From contig JAFECJ010000002.1 of NCBI GenBank assembly GCA_018242205.1, forward strand, positions 62,001 to 126,000: DNA of 64,000 bases. Reading direction: 5' to 3'. Of this stretch, positions 58,699 through 64,000 are shown in pieces. This stretch comes from Pseudomonadota bacterium (GTDB lineage: Bacteria; Pseudomonadota; Alphaproteobacteria; Rhizobiales; Xanthobacteraceae). A model generated the notes under the pieces. The model had not been told where the DNA came from, did no database searches, and was given only the letters and a program-made list of their open reading frames with translations. Positions within the stretch are counted from its first letter, which is position 1; each line of letters opens with the position of its first letter. Both the position numbers and the translations under genes were made by a program.

Positions 58699-59184
58699 TC
58701 AGGCCTTGTGGATCGGATCAATCCACGGAACATTTTCAGGCTTTTCGACTGGCTCGATGTCGAGGTTGACCACGACCGCCTCGTTGTCGGAGCGGACCAG
58801 GACGCACTCCAGCACCTCGTCAGGACTGGCGTTGATTTCCTGATGCGGCACGAAGGGCGGCACATAGATGAAATCGCCCGGGCCGGCCTCGGCGACGAAC
58901 TCGAGGTTCTCGCCCCAGCGCATGCGCGCCTTGCCGCGAACGACATAGATCACGCTTTCGAGTTCGCCATGATGGTGCGCGCCGGTCTTGGCGTTCGGAT
59001 GGATGGAGACGGTGCCGGCCCAGAGCTTCTGCGCGCCGACGCGGGCGGCGTTGATGGCCGCCTTGCGGTCCATGCCGGGCGTCGAAGCCGTGTTCGGATC
59101 GAGCGAGTTGCCGGGGATGACGCGGACGCCGTCGTGCTTCCACTTCGGTTCTTGAGAGTGTTCGTGCGGGTGATCGTGGCTCAT
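58699..59184 (-). CDS. Single-domain cupin protein
   Basis: A 161-residue cupin. Start ATG 59184 gives a His-rich N-terminus (MSHDHPHEHSQEP) with GGAGA upstream. Cupin motif 1 is GAHHHGELESVIYVVRG with His and Glu ligands, motif 2 is GDFIYVPPFVPHQEINA. A possible metal enzyme or ligand sensor; no specific reaction can be read. It is directly followed by the TRAP QM pair, so the three probably form one operon and handle the same small molecule. Confidence 0.82.
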   Translation of the reverse strand: MSHDHPHEHSQEPKWKHDGVRVIPGNSLDPNTASTPGMDRKAAINAARVGAQKLWAGTVSIHPNAKTGAHHHGELESVIYVVRGKARMRWGENLEFVAEAGPGDFIYVPPFVPHQEINASPDEVLECVLVRSDNEAVVVNLDIEPVEKPENVPWIDPIHKA

Positions 59185-59207
59185 CGATGCGTCTCCTTGT
59201 CCACCGC

Positions 59208-59260
59208 TCACCCCCGCGAAGGCGGGGGGCCAGTTCTTTGGCCTACTCTGGATGCCCGCC
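59208..59260. repeat. REP-doublet palindromic repeat, degenerate copy C
   Basis: TCACCCCCGCGAAGGCGGGGGGCCAG gives a left hairpin (CCCCCGC/GCGGGGG) followed by a centre and CTGGATGCCCGCC, the start of a right half that decays. It matches the hairpin-CCAG-centre-CTGGAT layout of copies A and B. It lies in the 153-nt gap between trpE and the cupin gene. Confidence 0.6.
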
Positions 59261-59272
59261 ATAGGCGTTCTG
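59254..59272 (-). terminator. Candidate terminator after trpE
   Basis: GGCGTTC and GAACGCC (59254-59272) pair around a 5-nt loop; a second small stem CGTTC/GAACG follows. It lies about 65 nt past the trpE stop, with no long T-run. It would separate ppiD-trpE from the cupin-TRAP operon. Confidence 0.45.
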
Positions 59273-59337
59273 AAAGAACGCCGTTCTTCGAACGGTTATC
59301 CGCAGGCACGAGCGGAGTATATAAGAACCTTTCGTCT

Positions 59338-60855
59338 TCACTGCCCGCGTTTCGCGGTACTGGCGAAGCGCCGGGCTTCCTCGGCGGCGCGGAACAGGGC
59401 CTTGGCCTTGTTGACGCATTCCTGCTGTTCCGAGGCGGGATTTGAATCGGCGACGATGCCGGCGCCGGCCTGCACATACATCTTGCCGTCCTTCACCAGC
59501 GCGGTGCGCAGCACGATGCAGGTATCCATCTCGCCGGCAGCCGAGAAATAACCGACGCAGCCGGCATAGAGGCCGCGCTTTTCCTTTTCGAGTTCGTCAA
59601 TGATCTGCATGGCGCGCACCTTGGGCGCGCCGGACACGGTGCCGGCCGGAAAGCCAGCGGCCAGCGCATCGAGCGCGTCGTATTTGGCGTCGAGCTTGCC
59701 TTCGACATTCGACACGATGTGCATGACGTGGCTGTAGCGCTCGATGAAGAACTTGTCGGTGACGTTGACAGTGCCGATTGCGGCGACGCGGCCGACGTCG
59801 TTGCGGCCGAGGTCGAGCAGCATCAGATGCTCGGCACATTCCTTCGGGTCGGCCAGCAGCTCGGCCTCGAGCGCCTTATCCTCGTGCGGCGTGAGCCCGC
59901 GCGGCCTTGTGCCGGCGATCGGGCGGATCGTGACGACGTCGTTCGCCACCTTGACCAGGATTTCCGGACTCGAGCCGGACACGGCGAAACCGCCGAAATC
60001 GAGGAAGTAGAGATAGGGCGACGGGTTGGTGCGGCGGAGCGCGCGATAGAGCGAGAAGGGCGGCAGAGTAAACGGTGCCTCGAAGCGCTGCGCCAGCACG
60101 ATCTGGAAGGCGTCGCCCGCGGCAATGTATTCCTTGGCGCGCTTGACCATGGCCGCGTATTCGGCCGGCGTGGTGTTCGACACCGGCGGCACGTCGAGCG
60201 GGCCTTCATCGTATTCGGCCAGTGACTTGTCGAGCGGTCGGTCGAGCGCATCGACCACGGCGGACAGCCGCTCGGTGGCGCGGGTCAGCGCCACTTTGGC
60301 GTCGACGCCTTTCTCCGGACGTACCGGCGTGACGACCGTGATGGAGTCCTTCACTGCGTCGAACACCACGATCAGAGTCGGCCGCATCATGATCGCGTCG
60401 GGAATGCCGATCGGATCGGGCTTGTCGGCCGGCAGTTCCTCGATCAGGCGCACGGTATCGTAGCCGAGATAGCCGAAAACGCCGGCCGCCATCGGCGGCA
60501 ATGCTTCCGGCAAATCGATGCGGCTATCGGTGATGAGCGTGCGCAGCGCCGACAAAGGAGGCTCGACGCAGGGCGCGAAGGCTTCGGGCCTGGTCCGCGC
60601 GCTGCGATTGATCTCGGCCTTGTCGCCATGGGCGCGCCAGATGAGATCGGGCTCGATGCCGATGATCGAATGGCGGCCGCGCACTGCGCCGCCTTCGACC
60701 GACTCGAGGAGGAAGCTCATCGGTTTGCCGCCGCCGAGCTTGAGAAACGCCGACACCGGCGTTTCGAGATCGGCGACGAGGGTGGTCCACACCACCTGAG
60801 GCTCGCCCCGATTGTAACGGTCCGCGAAGGCGCTCTCGGATGGTTCAATCTGCAT
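59338..60855 (-). CDS. trpE: Anthranilate synthase component I
   Basis: A 505-residue chorismate-using enzyme. N-terminal regulatory half with FLLESVEGG (the LLES element that binds feedback tryptophan), C-terminal catalytic half with IAAGDAFQIVLAQRF, SGSSPEILVKV, PIAGTRPRGLTPHEDKALE and HIVSNVEGKLDAKYDALDAL, then GTVSGAPKVRAMQIIDELE. It is the standalone form, not the TrpEG fusion used by Rhizobium and relatives. It starts 15 nt after ppiD, leaving no room for a leader-peptide attenuator of its own. Confidence 0.97.
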   Translation of the reverse strand: MQIEPSESAFADRYNRGEPQVVWTTLVADLETPVSAFLKLGGGKPMSFLLESVEGGAVRGRHSIIGIEPDLIWRAHGDKAEINRSARTRPEAFAPCVEPPLSALRTLITDSRIDLPEALPPMAAGVFGYLGYDTVRLIEELPADKPDPIGIPDAIMMRPTLIVVFDAVKDSITVVTPVRPEKGVDAKVALTRATERLSAVVDALDRPLDKSLAEYDEGPLDVPPVSNTTPAEYAAMVKRAKEYIAAGDAFQIVLAQRFEAPFTLPPFSLYRALRRTNPSPYLYFLDFGGFAVSGSSPEILVKVANDVVTIRPIAGTRPRGLTPHEDKALEAELLADPKECAEHLMLLDLGRNDVGRVAAIGTVNVTDKFFIERYSHVMHIVSNVEGKLDAKYDALDALAAGFPAGTVSGAPKVRAMQIIDELEKEKRGLYAGCVGYFSAAGEMDTCIVLRTALVKDGKMYVQAGAGIVADSNPASEQQECVNKAKALFRAAEEARRFASTAKRGQ

Positions 60856-60870
60856 CGCGGATGAATGCCG

Positions 60871-62781
60871 TTACTGGTTGGTCGATCCGCCGACGACCTG
60901 ATTGACCGCCTGCTGGTTGATCGAGACGCCAACGTCGTTCTCGACCTTGGCGATATACTCACCAATGATGTCGTCGGCGTACGAATTCTGCAGATTGGCC
61001 TTGAGCTGTTCGGGGCTCGCGCCCTGCGGATCGATCGGCGGCACGCTCACGTCGGTGACACGGAATAGATATCGGCGATCACCATTATCGCTGTCGGCGA
61101 CACCTGTTTCGCCCTTGCCGGTGCCGAAAGCGGCTTCGGACACCGCCGGCGGCAAGCCCGCCGCGGCGCGGCCGCGCTGCAGACCGAAGGCGGTCTCTAT
61201 CTTGAGATTGTTCTCGGTGGCGAGCTGGGCAAGCGTCGTGCCGGACTTGATCTTGGCGAGCATGTCGTCGGCCGTGGCCTTGAGACGTTTGGCGATCTCG
61301 TCGTTGCGCCAGCGCTGCGTCACCTGGTCCTTGACCTCGTCGAGGGTGCGGTCGCGCGACGGCGTAATGCCGGTCACGTCGTAGTAGAGATAGCCGCCGT
61401 CGGGCATTTGCAGCGCTTCATTGTCGACGCCGACATCGGTGGTGAACACGGCGCTGATCGCGTCCGGCGAACGCGGAATTGAGACTATCGGCTTGCCGTC
61501 CGGACCGCGGCCCGAGCGATCGACGGCGTCGATGACCGTGGCCTTGAGGTTGAGCTTCTTGGCGGCCTCGGCCAGCGTCGAGCCGGCCGCGCGCTCGTCT
61601 TCGAGCTTGTCGCGCAGATCGTTGATGTCGTTGCGCGCGCGCTGTTCGGCGATCTGCTGCTTGATCTGCGGTGCGACCTCTTCAAAGGTCTTCTGCGAGC
61701 CGGCGTCGATCTTGCCGACCGTCACCAGGACAGTGCCGAAGGTACCTTTGATCGGCGCGCTGACCTCGCCCGATTTTAGCGCGAACGCGGCGTTGGCAAC
61801 CGCCGGATCGATGATTTCGGTTTTGGCGACCATTCCGAGGTCGGTATCGCTCGGCTTCAGGCCGCGCTCCTTGACGATATCGTCGAAGCTCGCGCCCTTG
61901 GCGATCCTGTCATGCGCGGCCGCCGCGTCTTCCGGCTTGGAGAACACAATCTGGCGCACTTCGCGCTTCTCCGGCGCGCCGAAGCTGTCTTTGCGCTGGT
62001 CGTAGTACGCCTTGGCGTCGGCGTCGGAGACTTTGTCCGGCTTGGCGATCTCGGCCGGCGTCAAGGCGAGCAGGGTGACCTTGCGATATTCGGGGGCGCG
62101 GAAGGTGACCTTGCGGGCCTCGAAATACTTGGCCAGTTCGTCGGCGGTCGGCTGCGGGATGTCGCCGGCCTGCGCCGCGCCGAGCTGGATGTATTCGATC
62201 GAGCGCCGCTCGTTCTGGAAGTGATTGACGGCGTCGAGCATGGTCTGCGGCACCGGCAAGTCACCGCTCACGGTCTGCGCGATCTGGCGGCGCAGCAGCA
62301 CGTGGCGCTGCTCGGCGACGTAACGCTGTTCGCTGAAGCCGGCATTGCGGATGAGCTGTTCGAAGCGGTTCCGGTCGAACTGGCCATTGAGGCCCTTGAA
62401 GTTCGGGTCCGTCATGATGCGCTCGGCGATCGACTTGTCGGACAGGCCGAGCCGCATCTTGCGGGCCTCCTCGTCGAGCGATGTTTCTGCGATCAACTGG
62501 CCAAGGAATCGTTGGTCGAGGCCGAGCCCGCGCGCCTGGTCGGGCGAGATCGGGCGGCGCAATTGCTGGCCGAGTTGCTGCAGCTTGTCGGTGTAGTACT
62601 GGCGGAACTGGTCGAGCGTGATTTCGCTGCCGCCGACCTTGGCGACGGAATTGGCGCCGAAGCCGCGGAAAATGTCGCCGATGCCCCAGATCGCGAAGGA
62701 CAGGATCAGGAAGCCCATCACGATACCCATGATGGCCTTGCCGACCCACGTGGACGACGCTTTGTGAATTCCGCGGAGCAT
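60871..62781 (-). CDS. PpiD/SurA-type periplasmic peptidyl-prolyl isomerase
   Basis: A 636-residue membrane-anchored chaperone. Residues about 12-36 form the single anchor helix (STWVGKAIMGIVMGFLILSF), followed by a SurA-N-like chaperone region (about 45-250), one parvulin domain (about 265-365: KREVRQIVFSKPEDA, GASFDDIVKERGL, TDLGMVAKTEIIDPAV) and a long C-terminal region. It helps fold exported proteins at the inner membrane. It leads the ppiD-trpE operon and is divergent from tpiA. Confidence 0.93.
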   Translation of the reverse strand: MLRGIHKASSTWVGKAIMGIVMGFLILSFAIWGIGDIFRGFGANSVAKVGGSEITLDQFRQYYTDKLQQLGQQLRRPISPDQARGLGLDQRFLGQLIAETSLDEEARKMRLGLSDKSIAERIMTDPNFKGLNGQFDRNRFEQLIRNAGFSEQRYVAEQRHVLLRRQIAQTVSGDLPVPQTMLDAVNHFQNERRSIEYIQLGAAQAGDIPQPTADELAKYFEARKVTFRAPEYRKVTLLALTPAEIAKPDKVSDADAKAYYDQRKDSFGAPEKREVRQIVFSKPEDAAAAHDRIAKGASFDDIVKERGLKPSDTDLGMVAKTEIIDPAVANAAFALKSGEVSAPIKGTFGTVLVTVGKIDAGSQKTFEEVAPQIKQQIAEQRARNDINDLRDKLEDERAAGSTLAEAAKKLNLKATVIDAVDRSGRGPDGKPIVSIPRSPDAISAVFTTDVGVDNEALQMPDGGYLYYDVTGITPSRDRTLDEVKDQVTQRWRNDEIAKRLKATADDMLAKIKSGTTLAQLATENNLKIETAFGLQRGRAAAGLPPAVSEAAFGTGKGETGVADSDNGDRRYLFRVTDVSVPPIDPQGASPEQLKANLQNSYADDIIGEYIAKVENDVGVSINQQAVNQVVGGSTNQ

Positions 62782-62831
62782 GGAGGGTCCGTTTGTTGGT
62801 TCCGTTGGGGCCGTGGATCGACAGCCGCGCC

Positions 62832-62860
62832 CTTATAGGGAGGCGTCCAACCCGTTGCAA
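62832..62860 (-). promoter_or_regulatory. Promoter of ppiD-trpE
   Basis: On the minus strand TTGCAA (62860-62855), 17-nt spacer, TATAAG (62837-62832), 51 nt before the ppiD start. The same TTGCNN/TATAAG pattern is seen for rpsB. Confidence 0.65.
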
Positions 62861-62969
62861 CGCCGACAAGATCGGCCGCCGCCGGGGCTAAATTGCCGCA
62901 CACTATGGCGTAGCCCGCCAGCCTTTGCTAACCGCAGATGAAAGTCAGGTGGAAACAGGGTGATAGAGA

Positions 62970-63728
62970 ATGGCGTCGGGGCAAATTCGTCCGCTGGTCG
63001 CGGGCAACTGGAAGATGAATGGGCTCAGGGCCTCGGTGGCCGAGCTTGATGGCATCATGAAGGGCGCCGCCGAACTGGCCGGTAAGGCCGACCTGATGAT
63101 CTGCCCGCCGGCGACCTTGATCGTGCCGTTCAGCGCGGCCGCCAAAGGTTCGACGCTTGAGATCGGCGGCCAAGACTGTCACGCCAAGGCGTCCGGCGCG
63201 CACACCGGCGACATCGCCGCGGAGATGTTGGCGGACGCCGGCGCCACGGCGGTCATCGTCGGCCATTCTGAGCGCCGCACCGATCACAACGAAGCCGATG
63301 CCGGCGTTAAAGCCAAAGCAGAAGCCGCCTGGCGCGCCGGCTTGGTCGCGATCATTTGCGTCGGCGAGCAGCGCGCCGAGCGCGAAGCCGGGAAGACGCT
63401 CGATATTGTCGGGTCCCAGCTTGCGGGCTCGCTGCCGGACGGTTCGACCGCCGCCAATCTCGTCGTCGCCTATGAACCGGTGTGGGCCATCGGCACCGGG
63501 CTGACGCCAACCGCGGCCGACGTCGCCGAGGTCCACGCCTTCATCCGCAAGACGCTGACTGACCGTTTCGGCGCGGCGGGGGAGGGCGTCCGCATTCTGT
63601 ATGGGGGGTCGGTCAAGCCCTCTAATGCCAAGGAGCTTCTCGGGATTGCAGACGTCAATGGCGCCCTAGTCGGCGGCGCCAGCCTGAAGGCGGCGGATTT
63701 CCTTGGAATTGCCGGAGTTTACCGCTAG
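62970..63728 (+). CDS. tpiA: Triose-phosphate isomerase
   Basis: A 252-residue TIM-barrel glycolytic enzyme. Substrate-binding AGNWKMNG, catalytic His in [13 protein letters not shown], catalytic Glu in [12 protein letters not shown], and the phosphate loop [16 protein letters not shown] are intact. It is divergent from ppiD (188-nt gap) and followed 165 nt later by secG, a common pairing. Confidence 0.97.
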   Translation: MASGQIRPLVAGNWKMNGLRASVAELDGIMKGAAELAGKADLMICPPATLIVPFSAAAKGSTLEIGGQDCHAKASGAHTGDIAAEMLADAGATAVIVGHSERRTDHNEADAGVKAKAEAAWRAGLVAIICVGEQRAEREAGKTLDIVGSQLAGSLPDGSTAANLVVAYEPVWAIGTGLTPTAADVAEVHAFIRKTLTDRFGAAGEGVRILYGGSVKPSNAKELLGIADVNGALVGGASLKAADFLGIAGVYR

Positions 63729-63893
63729 GTCGGGCAATCCGCGTGCGGTGGGCCCCCCGGGTGGAAATCGTACCCGCGATCGTGTAGAGACGCCGGCGAA
63801 TTCCTGTATTCGCCGATGGGTTTCGCTAGGTTCGCCCGGGTCTTCGGCCGGCCGGACGGTTTTGAACGGATTTTGTGAAACGGACGCCTTGAG

Positions 63894-64000
63894 ATGCAGC
63901 ACGTCGTAATCGTCATTCATCTGATGCTGGTGCTCGCCCTGATCGGCGTGGTGCTGTTGCAGCGCTCCGAAGGCGGCGGTCTCGGCATCGGCGGCGGCGG
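63894..64000 (+). CDS. secG: Preprotein translocase subunit SecG, N-terminal fragment
   Basis: ATG 63894 opens a frame running off the window end; 35 codons are visible. The product has one helix (VVIVIHLMLVLALIGVVLLQ) followed by R-S-E-G-G-G-L-G-I-G-G-G, the conserved SecG loop after helix 1. The start has CGCCTTGAG upstream, a modest ribosome site. SecG assists SecYEG protein export. Confidence 0.92.
   Translation, partial: MQHVVIVIHLMLVLALIGVVLLQRSEGGGLGIGGG

Noticed and set aside
59254-59300. GTTC and GAAC words between trpE and the cupin gene as possible LexA boxes.
   Set aside because: Spacings between same-orientation words are 10 or 12 bases, and the words belong to small hairpins.
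60856-60870. Possible tryptophan attenuator before trpE.
   Set aside because: Only 15 nt separate trpE from the upstream ppiD stop, too short for a leader peptide and attenuator.
63729-63893. Possible tRNA remnant or attachment site between tpiA and secG, suggested by a stretch whose minus-strand reading resembles a T-arm.
   Set aside because: The would-be T-stem does not pair, there is no acceptor or anticodon arm, and no mobile genes are near.

Overview
The window is a 64 kb stretch of GC-rich chromosome. It looks like an alphaproteobacterium of the order Hyphomicrobiales (Rhizobiales), probably near Bradyrhizobiaceae/Xanthobacteraceae (Rhodopseudomonas- or Pseudolabrys-like). That is an inference from gene order, from a C-terminally extended ribosomal protein S2, from a short ProS without the inserted editing domain, from GTTC-N7-GTTC LexA boxes, and from paired-hairpin repeats of a kind common in that group. 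No tRNA, rRNA, CRISPR array, prophage or insertion sequence was seen.

Backbone. Most of the window is a housekeeping run whose order, from family knowledge, is widely kept in this group: (DUF1467)-proS-lolC-lolD-dnaE-rpsB-tsf-pyrH-frr-uppS-cdsA-dxr-rseP-bamA-lpxD-fabZ-lpxA-lpxI-lpxB on the plus strand, gltA/gltX on the minus strand, comEC on the plus strand, lexA-moeA-moaC-trpC-trpD-trpG and trpE-ppiD on the minus strand, then tpiA-secG on the plus strand. It supplies lipoprotein sorting (LolCD), replication (DnaE), translation (S2, EF-Ts, RRF, three aminoacyl-tRNA synthetases), isoprenoid, phospholipid and lipid A synthesis, outer-membrane assembly (BamA, RseP, PpiD), tryptophan and molybdopterin synthesis, and the SOS repressor.

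Accessory modules sit inside this backbone. (1) 418-5097, minus: a copper module of DUF2946 protein, TonB-dependent receptor, YcnI-like protein, CopC and CopD, ending in a strong terminator. (2) 5331-6923: an asparagine synthase. (3) 8566-10324: a DGPF/YciI protein plus an ECF42-type sigma factor, with a matching ECF-type promoter. (4) 12421-13361: a 2-oxoglutarate/Fe(II) oxygenase and a 32-residue membrane microprotein whose promoter carries two LexA boxes. (5) 32508-43516: a FabH-like synthase, a Gfo/Idh/MocA oxidoreductase, a coupled siderophore receptor/PepSY/66-aa operon, and a YhiI-RbbA-YhhJ exporter behind an FNR/FixK-like box. (6) glnS and an acetyltransferase next to gltX. (7) 56706-59184: a TRAP QM pair and a cupin between trpG and trpE.

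The most interesting item is the SOS-controlled microprotein at 13263-13361. A sigma70 promoter there is overlapped by two perfect alphaproteobacterial LexA operators, and the 32-codon product is one membrane helix, like the Caulobacter division inhibitor SidA. lexA in the same window has the same operator-in-promoter layout. Short palindromic repeats (three REP-doublet copies and one 134-bp nested inverted repeat) occupy several intergenic gaps.
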